A stretch of DNA of 64,000 nucleotides from Cymodocea nodosa (Eukaryota > Streptophyta > Magnoliopsida > Alismatales > Cymodoceaceae): the NCBI GenBank assembly GCA_036874045.1, contig CM072336.1:6786501-6850500 (forward strand). Direction: 5' to 3'. The first letter of the stretch is position 1. Every line of letters begins with the position of its first letter. Positions 44,765-56,383 of this stretch are shown piece after piece. The position numbers and the translations under genes were made by a program. The notes beneath the pieces were generated by a model. The model searched no databases, was not told the origin of the DNA, and saw only the letters and a list, made by a program, of their open reading frames with translations.

Positions 44765-44930
44765 GTTTTCATTAAGTTAGTTATTTTGATTGAAACTCTT
44801 TATATAGCATTGAATTTAGTAGATACGGATCAAATGAAATCGGAAAAAATTTCCTTTGTTGGTTTAATCTCATTCTTCCTTTTCTTACTTATCTTCCTTC
44901 GATGTCAATCATGTTTTTTAAATGCTAAAA
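44765..44930 (+). repeat. 165-bp direct repeat, second copy at 49453-49615
   Basis: The blocks 'tatatagcattgaatttagt' and 'gaaatcggaaaaaatttcct' occur at both places in the same order with almost no difference. The two copies lie on either side of GRP copy G, 4.7 kb apart. In the second place the block replaces about 0.2 kb that is present in the parallel C flank. A 72-codon frame at 44753-44971 covers it and is mostly hydrophobic, without a recognisable domain. Confidence 0.6.
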
Positions 44931-45829
44931 TATTTTTATATATTTCATATTCAAATATATGTTTAGGATAATTTAAACTTGTATCTAAGAGCAATTGATA
45001 TATATCTAGGTGTATTTATACCTATTATTAAACATCCACTCTTGTAAGAACTTTGGAGTTAATTGTATTTGAGAAGGAGTAGAATTAGGATGGGTGATTA
45101 TTTGGAAAGTTCACGTGTATTGCTTATGGGTAATAGTATTGTTTTTGCTCAAGCATTAAATAGTGGACCTTACCTCAATAATCTCAATCGAGTTGGTGGA
45201 TGAGGTCACTTAAAGTATTCCCAATTAGTTGGAAATCTCTACAGTACAAAGTACGTAATACTTAGAGAAATCTATCATGTTGGGGCTTAATAAGACTTTC
45301 TACAAGCTTTCACCTCATTTGATATTCCTAGTGTATACCTTTGAGTGTTCATTGAGATTCACATGTTATCAACTTCATGGATACTCTTAGAAGAAGTTTC
45401 GACAAGCAACTACGATGGCAAGCAAAAACTTCAACAAGTAGGAATGTACCTTCCATTGTCGAACATTGTGAGCGTTAGGAGAGCAAAAGGTTCAATAGGT
45501 AGCTACAATGACAAGCGGAAGTGACGTTGGGCACGAGTGATGGCAAGTAGAACCTTTGAAAGGTGAGCAAGGGCAAGGGTGAGGCCAAGTGTCGAGCGTG
45601 AGGGCAAGGCTAAGTGGGAGGGCGAGCGTTGAGTAGTCTTTCAAAAAATCAATTCTGACCTTTTAGGTTGGGAATTCATTTTCTCAACCTTTATACATGA
45701 TTGGAATTCAAATTACAATCAAATTTGAATTCCAAAATGTACAAACACCTCATGACTCGATATTTGATAGAAAAAATTTTCAATTTCATCAGATTTCAAG
45801 TATATAAACCCTCCTAAAAGTGTAACTTC
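44931..45829. other. Unassigned segment with short GAGGGCAAG-type repeat
   Basis: The first 60 bases are AGATAT-type text also found at 53160 and 7990. At about 45530-45640 'gagggcaaggctaag' and 'gagcgtgagggcaag' style text recurs. No gene is recognised. Confidence 0.35.
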
Positions 45830-47210
45830 AATACAATCGAAGCTCTCTTTTTTTTTTCTCTCTTTTTATTTTCGATCAGAACCAAGTATGACTTTGACAA
45901 AAGTTTTCCTTTCCTATTTTGAATCTTCGATTAGATGAAAACATGGCTTTAGTATGACCGAAGCTTCCGTTTGCTTAATTTTTTTAGTTTTAGTTTTTTT
46001 TTTGTATCTTACTTGATATCTGAAGTATCAAGATTTCATTTTGGACACTTGATTTAATGTTTTTTTTCTTTTCTTTTTTATATATGAACACCCAAAATAT
46101 CATGATTTTCAGTTTAGGTTTTCTTTGATTGTATACTTGAAAATGTTTGATCATTTTTTTTATCTTAGATATTTATATTTTATATTTAAAATGGCTCAAC
46201 TTTCATTTGAAGCATTTTAAAATTCCATCTTAGATATTTATATATTATCTCTAAAAATCTATTTCAATTTCATTTTAGATACTTATACTTTATATCAAAA
46301 GTATATTAATTTCCCTCTCTTCTTTTATATTTTTACATTTATATGCTTTCCGTCAAAATAGGTATCCTAGATAGTTTAGACTCATATGAAGGAGTAAATT
46401 AATATTATATATATAACTTTTTTTTCATAAATAATTTGTACTCTTGTTTTGGAGTATTTAATATTTCTTATTATATATTTTTCTCATAAATAGTTTATAC
46501 ACTTGTTTAGGAATATTTATAATTTTGGACCCAAGACATTTAATTTTCAACTTTAGATATTCATATTTTAACTCCCAAGTATTATGATTTTATTTTGAAT
46601 ATTTATATTTCATATACAAAAAAATTTCTAGGTTTTGTTTCTAAACATTTATAATTTATATTTGAGATGCTTTAATTTTTTTATGGGTATTTATGTTTTA
46701 TATCCAAAATATTTTAACTTTAACTTTAGACATATGTAATTGATATCTAAAATGTTTTAATTCCACCTTGGATATTTTATATTTAAAATAGTTATTTATA
46801 TATATATATATATATTAGATAATGGTAGGTTATACCTAAGATATTTTAATTTTTATCTTAGAATCTTATATTCTATGTATAAAGTATTATAATTTCCATT
46901 TTTAGATATTCATATTCTATTCGAAATATTTTAATTTCATTTCAAATATTTTTATCTCAAACATTTATATTCCATGTCGAAAGTATTGTAATTTCTATTT
47001 TAGATATTCATATTCTATCCTAAATATTTTAAATTCATCCCAGATATTTATATTTCTTACCTAAAACATTTTAATTTTTAGTATATTCTAATATATCCTT
47101 TTTTGTTTTATTTTAGATATTTACATTTGGCATCATGTACAAAACGCTTAATTAATTTTTTCCTCATATTTTAGACATTATATTTCTATATTTAAAATAT
47201 TTAATTAACT
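45830..47210. repeat. CTTCGGT block and AGATAT-type repeat, inverted copy of 1560-2960
   Basis: The segment is an inverted copy of 2960-1560 throughout: a CTTCGGT-type block at 45830-45990, then diverged AGATAT/ATATCT units, ending with 'ggcatcatgtacaaaacgct' near 47115. No gene is present. Confidence 0.6.
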
Positions 47211-47379
47211 TTCATCTCGGCCATTCATATTAACATGTGAACTTCCTTGGCAAAACACTTGCAGAGACAGTAACAAGTTTATATATTGAAACTCTCGTGA
47301 GCTCTTCTTATTCAAGATGGACATATAGGTAAGTGTTTGGATACATAACATCGAAGGGAGATCGAACATCACAGGGGTT
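47211..47379 (-). other. 3' flank of GRP copy G
   Basis: Short 3' flank conserved with copies B, C and H ('acacttgcagagacagtaac'). It begins abruptly at the AT-rich repeat. Confidence 0.45.
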
Positions 47380-47976
47380 TTAAGGGTGTCCTCCTCCACC
47401 ACCGCCACCTCCGCCTCCACCACCACCGCCGCCGCCACCTCCTCCTCCTCCGCCTCCTCCACCACCACCAGATCCGTGTCCAGAGCCACCTCCATGTCCA
47501 CTACCATGGCCTCCACCTCCACCGGACCCAAGCCCACCCCCGCCACCTCCATGTCCACTACCATGGCCTCCACCTCCACCGGACCCATGCCCACCCCCGC
47601 CACCTCCACCGGATCCGTGTCCAGAGCCTCCTCCATGTCCACCCCCACGGCCTCCACCGGACCCGTGCCCACCTTCGCCACCTCCACCGGATCCGTGTCC
47701 AGAGCCACCTCCATGTCCACCACCACGGCCTCCACCATGACCACCACTGCCACCGGATTCGTGTCCAGAGCCACCTCCACGTCCGCCCCCATGGCCTCCA
47801 CCTCCACCTCCGCCTCCACCTCCACCTCCACCACCATGTCCTCCTCCGATTCCAACGCCCCCGCCAACACCCACACCTCCGCCCACTCCAATGCCAGCCA
47901 GCACCCTTGCCGAAGTGAGACTACTCAAACAAATGAGAAGAATAAAGAGGAGACCCCCAAGCCTAAGGGAAGCCAT
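47380..47976 (-). CDS. Secreted glycine-rich protein, long type (copy G)
   Basis: The gene encodes 198 aa, the shortest long-type member. The signal peptide is intact (Thr-Ser-Ala at 21-23), followed by RVLAGIG, where other copies have RVLTG. GHGGGSGHGSGGGG and GHGSGHGGG repeats follow, with Glu in GHESGGSGG and GGGEGGHGS, then a long poly-Gly and a terminal His-Pro. The Tyr-containing GYGG and GRGYGRGSGHGS segments of B, C and H are missing, so the mature protein has no Tyr and could not be Tyr-cross-linked. An extracellular role is inferred. Confidence 0.85.
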   Translation of the reverse strand: MASLRLGGLLFILLICLSSLTSARVLAGIGVGGGVGVGGGVGIGGGHGGGGGGGGGGGGGGHGGGRGGGSGHESGGSGGHGGGRGGGHGGGSGHGSGGGGEGGHGSGGGRGGGHGGGSGHGSGGGGGGGHGSGGGGGHGSGHGGGGGGLGSGGGGGHGSGHGGGSGHGSGGGGGGGGGGGGGGGGGGGGGGGGGGGHP

Positions 47977-48670
47977 TGCCTCTGAATAATCTATTGATCG
48001 ATGGAATACTGCTAATTAATTTCCAGATGGCCAGGAGAAGAGGTGTGAAGGTCTCTATTTATAGGCCTTAAATTTGCATGGCTCGACGTCGCTATCCATT
48101 AATTCTTCCTTCGCGACATTCTTGCTTTCATTTTTTCTTCTTCGATCTACTTGCCTGTCGCCACTCTAGATAAATTATATTACTCAATACTCATTTATTT
48201 ATATGACGTCTTCTTCTCTAGCTCGCATATATACGTGCTAATAATTATTTGCCCACCACGTGGCTTTCTAAATATAAACGCGTTGCAATAGAAAATTAAA
48301 TTTGTGAGAGGTAGAGGACAAGACAGTGTCGGTAGAAAATGATGTGAGTAAGATGGTCAACAATTTGATATTGTTATCTTATGTATTAATCCCAAGTGGA
48401 TCGTGAAAAACATCCATGCGACGCGTCTCAAGATCAGGACGATCGCTTGGCGGATTGACATCTAAAGAAACGAACAAACATACCGACGCGCGTACCTGCT
48501 TGAATTACCACTTCAAATTCAAGTCACACTTGCATTTTGTGTGTGCGCCATATATATATGTTACCGCATGCATGCATACAGATAGATATTTCTGCAAATT
48601 AGTTAAAGCGCAGGATCAAGTCAGGACGTACACATTTGGCGGGATCCACCTATCTAGGTCTTCTTATAAT
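47977..48670 (-). promoter_or_regulatory. Promoter and 5' UTR of GRP copy G
   Basis: TATTTATA is at 48056-48063 and a CACGTG G-box at 48257-48262. ACGCGT lies near 48277 and 48420. It is closely related to the copy C promoter over its full length; the conserved 'ctggcggattgacatct' block reads 'ttggcggattgacatct' here (48447). Confidence 0.7.
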
Positions 48671-49900
48671 TAATATTGTACTCTATTCTTTAGCGACTAT
48701 TAATGAATTTTAAAATAAACTTGTTTTAACTTGATATCAGAATATTCCAGTTAGTTTGCAGACGTTGCTTCTAATTAAGATACTTGCTTGTAAACTAAAA
48801 CGGGGCACCAGGAGGGCGAGAGTGTTAGACTAGCCATTAAAGTCCTACACCGGTACGTAAGCTTGGGCCTTCTAATTGTAGAATGGGAGATGAAAAATAA
48901 GGAAGAAGGAAAGGAGCTTGGAGGACATGAAGAAGAAGAAGAAGAAGAAAAGGGTCTTGAAAATTGGGAAATCAAGAGTAGAAGTTGAAAAGTTATTTGA
49001 TTACGCTTAATATGTAAATATTCTTTTAATTTTCGTTTGGAATGTCCATTAATTCATTTGATTTGCGTGATTATCTTGAGCTTGACGTAGAAATGGATGC
49101 ATGTTTTCTTTGTACACCTTACTTAATGTTTATCATTCATTTCGATGTGCATGCTTCCATCAGTTTTTATTCTGCACGAAGTGATCAGTTGAAATGGAAT
49201 GGAAAGGTTACTGAATACATTCGCAGAGCTACTTGTTGGGAAATCGGCATATCATAAACCACGAGCTTTTCCCCTTGCATTAGAGGTGTCAATCGTGCCA
49301 TGCAGCCTGACACAATTCTTCTTTGCAGTTTGGACACTATTTTTTAAATTAAAATGCAGAGACTTCTTTGCAGTTTGGCACTAACTAATAAATTGTTAAA
49401 CTTAGTGAATTGCTACTTGTAGAATAGTAGGCTGACTTTGCTAATAAATTGTTTTCATTAAGTTAGTTGTTTTGATTGAAACTCTTTATATAGCATTGAA
49501 TTTAGTAGATACGGATCAAATGAAATCGGAAAAAATTTCCTTTGTTGGTTTAATCTCATTCTTCCTTTTCTTACTTATCTTCCTTCGATGTCAATCATGT
49601 TTTTTAAATACTAATCATTGATAGACAAGTCGGTATCAATATAATTTCATCCATGTCGTACATACGCACACGGATTTCAACTAGGAGCAGCCGCACACTG
49701 CGCGTGGTTTCTCGTGCTGTGAATGGGACTCATATATGCAAGGATCGAGAAGAATGTTGTTTTGGATTTATGTTATCACGACAGCTGGCGGAGTGGTTGA
49801 TGATATTTCCTGTCGACCTTATTCGGTGTCTTCGCAAATTGTCGCTAACTAATAAATTGTTAAGCTTTTTTCATTGTTATATACTTGTAAAAAAATAGTG
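48671..49900. other. Distal upstream DNA of copy G, shared with copy C
   Basis: It matches 19390-20600 apart from the 165-bp block at 49453-49615 and small gaps. A GAA run at 48928-48949 is longer than in C. Nothing is recognised as a gene. Confidence 0.45.
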
Positions 49901-52899
49901 AATTTTTTTAATCAATGGGTCATAGCTCTGTGGTAAAAAATAGGCTGAAACTTTTTCTTGAATAGGTCATGGTTACGGTAGTAATTAATTACACAACTCA
50001 GAAGCTGTGATTTCGAATATATGTTCAGGTTCATTTCTTTTAAAAGATCTATTTATGCATAATTCATGTAAAGAAAGTAAACAACATAAATTACTGGAAA
50101 TATTAGAAAATGGAAGACTTGGAAAATGATAAGAGATGATAGGAAAGTTTAAATATTTATGTATGTCGGGAAATGACAAGAAATAATAAGAAATTTTGAT
50201 ATATTTGTGTAGAACAAGAAATGAAATGATCGAAAATAATATGAAATTTTAATATGTTTGTACGTAATAAGAAATGACGAGAAATAAAATTTTTAATAAT
50301 TTTTGAAATAGTAAATAATAGTACAACTTAAAATAATATTTTAAATAATACAGTATATATTAATTATATTTTAAGTAATATAGTATAATATAATATATAG
50401 TACACAATTATTTTGTTATTGATAAACTTTTCATCACAAACATACAAAGATACATATAACTAATTTCCTATGCTTGCAATGGTGAAGAAAATAAAATATA
50501 TCAAAAGGATAATAATGTAGTATAATTATTTGTAATTAATTTATTAATTAAGTTTTTAATTAATAAATTGAAATAATTAGTCAAAAGATAATTAATTAAT
50601 TACATTACATTAATTAATTAACAAGGTATATAATTTTTATCTAAAATATTTAATTCTTATCTTGAATAATTAAATCATTCATATACTTCTATCTCACAAA
50701 TACATAAATAGAAGTTATTTTCGATATCATTCACTATCATAGGCATTGTTATTACACACATTTGATGAAATGATTGTTTACATATTTCTGTAACATTGCA
50801 TTGCTTTATTTAGCCTTTTCGAACGAAAAGTTGAATACGTATGAAGTTGTAATTCACAATGTTTTTGGTTGATCTCTTAAGGTGTGAGCTAGGCTAATCT
50901 AAAGCCCCTGAGCCAACAATCCGGATGTCATCTTGAATTAGTTTTGAGAGGAGATTCTTCCACTCTGGTTTGGAGCAGGAATTCTCGTCCTCTTACTATC
51001 ATCTAAGAGGGCCATGAGTTGTTTGGTATTGATCGGTGTCATTAACACTTAGGAGAATAAACAAGTCTAATGACGAACTATGCAACTATTGAAACTTTGG
51101 AAATTCCGTGTTTTCACATAGTAAAAAACAATCAAAGGGCATTCACTCATTGCAATTATATCAAACAATCATAGCATGTATGTGAATAACATAAAGGTAG
51201 ATAATATAAATAACATAAAAACAAATAATGTATCTTACACTATTAGATGTCCTACAGAAGTATATTGATTTTAGAAAATTAAAGTAAAATGTGTATTAAT
51301 CACAAAATTACAAAAGAACTTCTAAATTGAAGCACTTCATGTGTACAATCTAAAACAATATGTAGTCAAAATATCAAAAAAATGTAAAGGTAGTAAACTT
51401 CCTGAAAAATCCAAAGGCACAAGGTAGAATTGCAACATCTACTAACCAATGTAGATAGAACTCAAGAAAATTTGTAGAAAAACATAATAATCAGAATGAA
51501 GTAATTTAAAAGGCATAAGAAACCTTAATGAATCTACTTTTATATAAAAATATGGCACAAAAATGTCAAGGTTTATCTAGGATTCAATCACCACTATAAA
51601 TTTAGTAAGCATACATTAGGATAAAAGACTTGTCTGCAATAGTAGCCAATTTAAAAAAATTATAAGTTGCTAGTCACATGTCAGATTAATGTAAATAAGA
51701 ATGCAAATGAAAGGCCAAATATCAACTTCATGAAAAAAGATGTGATTCACATTTTAAAAATCCACAAAAAAATTGAAACAATATCAAATCTAAAATAATG
51801 ATGGTGGCAATCTCTACATCTGTAATTTAGAAAAAAATATAATTAAATATAGAAAAATTGCCATAGGATGAAATAAAGTTCCATAGAAAGCATAAAGATC
51901 TAGCCATGGTAGAAAAATGAAAACATATGCAAAAAGTGATGCATTACATTGAAATGATCAAAAAATAGACTAGCAGATAAAGTGCATTCCCAACTTTGGA
52001 AGAATTTTTCCTCCTTAAAGAAAGTATAGAATTGAGTTGTTCAAGTCTCATTTCAAAGTTGGCTCAACCCTCAATTAAAGAAAAATGTAAAACAACATAG
52101 ATGTTTTCCAAGTTCGTAGGAATAAAAGGATAGATTCCCAAATTCGCTCATAACTTTAGCAGAGAGACGACACGTGCTAGATCCATTTTAGAAAACCATA
52201 TCTCCCTATATATGAATAATAAAAAAAAGATACAATCTGCTTTTGAAAGATTGAGGAATGCATGATGAAGAAAAATACTAACAAAAATCATTGCAAATGA
52301 AAATCAATTTTCAATGGGTATGCATCATAGGTAGACAAGTAATATGAGGCAATGTTTGTAGATTTGGATCTTTCCATCATCTAGGTAGATTTCAGATCTG
52401 AAACATGTGTTGGAAAGCTCATTAAATGAGCTTCATCATATTAAAAAAACCTTTTAGATCCAATGGTTAGATCTAGGTTGAAGGGCTGAACAGATAATCA
52501 TGCAGCATAAATAGATTCAAATCAGATAACCATGGTATGAATATAATTTTCAATCTAGAGCTTAGATTTTTGCAATCTTTAACTTGTTTAAGAGATTAAG
52601 TATAGATCTACCTATTTAACATGAGTTTCTTTTTATCCTTTATACCCCTTAGAATAGAAATATATTTCTCCTTTTTTTGTATATCTTAAGGTATATATTT
52701 CATATATATACATTACGAAACCTCCTAAGAATTAATAACTAAGCTTATATCTTACACCTGCTTATGAGAATGAATCGTACCAATCACAATAAACATATAA
52801 AACAAATTTCATTATCATTTGTGAAAAGACGTACAAGTTAGTGTCGTACAATATAATTTTTGCAAATAAAGAAAAATGGTAAAAAAATATCTGAATCAT
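49901..52899. other. AT-rich intergenic DNA, nothing recognised
   Basis: I see no coding remnant. Positions 50100-50290 repeat 'gaaatgacaagaaataataag' style text, 50520-50640 is rich in 'taattaattaa', and 50700-50840 resembles 59345-59470 ('tttgatgaaatga-tgtttaca'). The rest reads like degraded non-coding DNA. Confidence 0.35.
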
Positions 52900-54164
52900 C
52901 TGTTAGACTTCTTGTGCTATTATGAGAGACATCAGATAGCTTAGATTCCTACTAAAGAATATTTAATATTTTAAACATTTGATAGCATTTTTTATTAATT
53001 TTGTTAATTAATATACCATTAGTATTTTAATACTTTATATCTAATACCGAAATACATATTACATGTGTAATTTAGACTTTTATCTAAGAGAATATTACAT
53101 TTTAGTATAATTTAGATAGTTAGTTCTTATCTAGGAGTAATTTGTATTTTTTAAATACTAAAATATTTGTATATATTTCATATTCAAATATATGTTTAGG
53201 ATAATTTAAACTTGTATCTAAGAGCAATTGATATATATATATATATATATATATTACGGTTTATATTGAGAAATATTTAATACTATTTTTACCATAGATA
53301 TTTATATGTTATATCTAAAGAATTTGATTTTTTGAATTTTAGATATTTATATTTCATATCTAAAATATATTCATTTTTCGTTTTAGATGTTATATTTTTC
53401 CATCTAAAATATTTTGGTTGCCTTAGACACCTATATGTCATAAAAGTTTGTTTAGATTTGTAATAACCCCTTTTGTATTTAAAAAGTTTAATTTCATCTC
53501 CAAGGTTTTATGTTATTTTTAATAAAAAAAATTCACCCATCCCAAGATATTTCATCTTTTTTCATCATCATATTTTTTGTATATATCATTTTATTATTAT
53601 TTTTATATATTATATATATATATACCAAATATCTTTTTTTTTCTTTCAATCAAACTATATTATAACTTTTTTTTTGTTATTATTACTAGTTTATTTTTTT
53701 TGTTTCACATTTGATATATCAAGTATCAAGTTTTACGACGAAGGAAAATTATTGTCACTACTCAATTATGGATCACTCTTGTAAAAGAGAGAATTTTTTA
53801 TTTCTTTGGTCATTCTTTTTTTTTCTTTCTGTTTGTCAAAGGTGGCGATGATAATTTTACCCGAACCTTTTAAAAATGCCTGATTTAATTTTTTGTCATT
53901 TCTCTTAATATTTCCACATTCCAAACCAAAGAATCTCTCGTAATTTTCCGTAGATTTTCTCAAGATTCAAAAGTTAAAACGATAAAAAAAAGAGCACAGA
54001 AACGACGTTTTGTAACATGTGAACAACTTCCTCAGTAAAACACTTGCAGAGGTAGTGACAAGTTTATATGTGGAAGCTGTCATGAGCTTTTCTTATTCAA
54101 GATGGACATATTGGTAAGTGTATGGATACATAAGAAGCAAGGGAGATCGAACATCACAGAGGTT
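52900..54164. repeat. AT-rich block and 3' flank left of copy H
   Basis: Positions 52900-53560 are an inverted copy of 3720-3050, and 53175-54164 is a direct copy of 7975-9137 left of copy B. A TA run is at about 53232-53254. A 103-codon frame at 53473-53784 runs through this repeat and is not a gene. Confidence 0.55.
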
Positions 54165-54857
54165 TTAAGGGTGTCCTCCTCCACCACCTCCACCGCCGCC
54201 ACCTCCTCCGCCACCACCACCTCCTCCACTTCCCGAGCCATACCCAGATCCGTGGCCAGATCCACGACCATACCCTCTTCCGCTTCCTGATCCACCACCG
54301 CCGCCACCTCCTCCTCCTCCGCCTCCACCACCACCAGATCCATGACCCGAACCACTGCCATATCCATGGCCAGAGCCACTTCCACCTCCGGATGCATGTC
54401 CACCTCCTCCACCAGATCCGTGTCCAGAGCCACCTCCATGTCCACTCCCATGGCCTCCACCATAGCCTCCACCTCCACCGGATCCGTGCCCAGAGCCTCC
54501 TCCATGTCCACCCCCACGGCCTCCACCGGACCCATGCCCACCCCCGCCACCTCCGCCGGATCCGTGTCCAGTGCCTCCTCCATGTCCACCCCCACGACCT
54601 CCACCATAACCTCCACCGCCACCGGATCCGTGTCCAGAGCCACCTCCACGTCCTCCCCCATGGCCTCCACCTCCACCTCCACCTCCGCCTCCACCTCCAC
54701 CTCCACCTCCTCCACCATGTCCTCCTCCGATTCCAACGCCCACGCCAAGACCCACACCTCCGCCCACTCCAATGCCAGTCAGCACCCTTGCCGATGTGAG
54801 ACTACTCAAACAAATGAGAAGAATAAAGAGGAGACCCCCAAGTCTAAGGGAAGCCAT
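54165..54857 (-). CDS. Secreted glycine-rich protein, long type (copy H)
   Basis: The gene encodes 230 aa from the conserved ATG at 54857; as in B, an in-frame GTG lies two codons upstream and is not used as start here. The layout is that of copy B: signal peptide, RVLTGIGVGGG, GVGLGVGVGIGGGHGG, poly-Gly, GHGGGSGHGS repeats with GYGG, the GSGSGRGYGRGSGHGS segment, poly-Gly, and His-Pro. A GHGGGTGHGS unit has Thr where others have Ser. Flanks on both sides are duplicates of the B locus. Function is inferred from the family type. Confidence 0.85.
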   Translation of the reverse strand: MASLRLGGLLFILLICLSSLTSARVLTGIGVGGGVGLGVGVGIGGGHGGGGGGGGGGGGGGGGGGHGGGRGGGSGHGSGGGGGYGGGRGGGHGGGTGHGSGGGGGGGHGSGGGRGGGHGGGSGHGSGGGGGYGGGHGSGHGGGSGHGSGGGGGHASGGGSGSGHGYGSGSGHGSGGGGGGGGGGGGGGGSGSGRGYGRGSGHGSGYGSGSGGGGGGGGGGGGGGGGGGHP

Positions 54858-55353
54858 TGCCACTGAATAATCTACTGATCGATGGAATACTGAAACTTAA
54901 TTTTCTGATGGTCAGGAGAGGAGGTGTGAAGGTCTCTATTTATAGGCCTTAAATTTGCATGGCTCGACGTCGCTTTCCATTAATTCTTCCTTCGCGACAT
55001 TCTTGCTTGCATTTTTTTCTTCTCCCATATACATGCCACTCTTGATAACTTATATTAATCAATACTAATTTATTTATATGACTTCTTTTTCCCTAGCTAG
55101 CATATATATGAACTAATTATTTGCCCACCACGTGGCTTTATAAATATATATAAACGCGTTACAATATAAAAATAAATTTGTGAGAGGTAGAGGACAAGAC
55201 AGTGTCGGCCGAAAATGATGTGAGTAAGATAGTCAACAATGTGATATTGTAATCTTATATATTAATCCCAAGGGGACCGAGAAAAACAACAATGCGACGC
55301 GTCTCATGATCAGGCCGATCGTCTGGCGGATTGACATCTAAAGAAACGAACAA
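54858..55353 (-). promoter_or_regulatory. Promoter of GRP copy H, shortened
   Basis: TATTTATA is at 54937-54944 and a CACGTG G-box at 55129-55134. The homology with other promoters stops at about 55353, just after the 'ctggcggattgacatct' block, where an AGATAT-type repeat matching 12405 begins. The distal 300 bp present in B and I are therefore missing. Confidence 0.65.
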
Positions 55354-56383
55354 ACAAATATTTTAGATATAAAATAAAAGTATCCAAAATAAAATCAAAT
55401 ATCTTAGACTATGAAAATGTTTAAGAAATTAAAACCAAAACATTTTACATATAAAACGTAAATTATATAAAATAAAATACCTTGGATATAAAAATATCTA
55501 AGTTAGAAACTTTGTGATATTTAGGTGTAGTTTGTAAAGTTCACCTAAATTACGTGTTATAAAATATATGAAGAAAATTGTGAATTGCAATACCTACAAA
55601 AGGACCCACAAACTATAGGAGGAGACCAAAAGTGAGGTATTAAGACACACCCATATTATTGAAGCACTCCCAATGCATGTCGAAATGATTGAAATATCCT
55701 TGCATATATCTAAAATATGAAAATATTCTTAGATATAAGCTTAAATATTTAAAATCTAAGTGCTCCTAAATATGAGCTTAAAATTAGAACACTTTTAGAA
55801 ATCAGTCTAAACAATCTAAAATAAAAATGCCCATAGATACAAATTGAAATTATCTAAAATATCAAATGTTCCTTGAAATAGCATGAATTTTATTATATCA
55901 TTGCACATTGTGACTTTGAAATATACAACATTTTCATGTATTCTCTTTATAAGCAATGAAATTATATATTTTCATGTTGTATGTATTTGACATGATATAA
56001 ATAAATCATATTTCTTTAAAAAGTATAAGGTGTAGAATTACTAGTTAATTCTTGAAAGGTTTCGTATATTACAAATACATATTTCAAATAATGAATAATA
56101 TTTGTAACATGAGAAAAACCTACATAAACACATCTACAATTTTAAATTCAATTTAACATTTTAAAATATAGGATCTTATCTCTTGGAATTAAAACAAGGA
56201 AGGTTATTATACCACACAATGGGTGTGCTTGATGACCCCAGCTCGTAGACAAAAGAGCTAGGAGCTAGGTTATCTCCATCAAAGAAGAGAAATTTTTTTT
56301 CTTGGTTTCAGTATAATTCATATTTTCAATGTACATTGAAGAAGAAAAAGAGAGTTCTTAGAGAGTTGGGATTTGATGACTGT
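55354..56383. repeat. Copy of 12405-17114 without the hAT element
   Basis: The text follows 12405-13219, and near 56177 passes directly to text corresponding to 16914-17114. The junction 'ggatcttatctcttggaatt' (from about 56169) is thus an empty site for the hAT element. No gene is present. Confidence 0.65.

Noticed and set aside
49901-52899. Possible gene between G and H
   Set aside because: No frame with a recognisable block on either strand; the text is AT-rich and repetitive.
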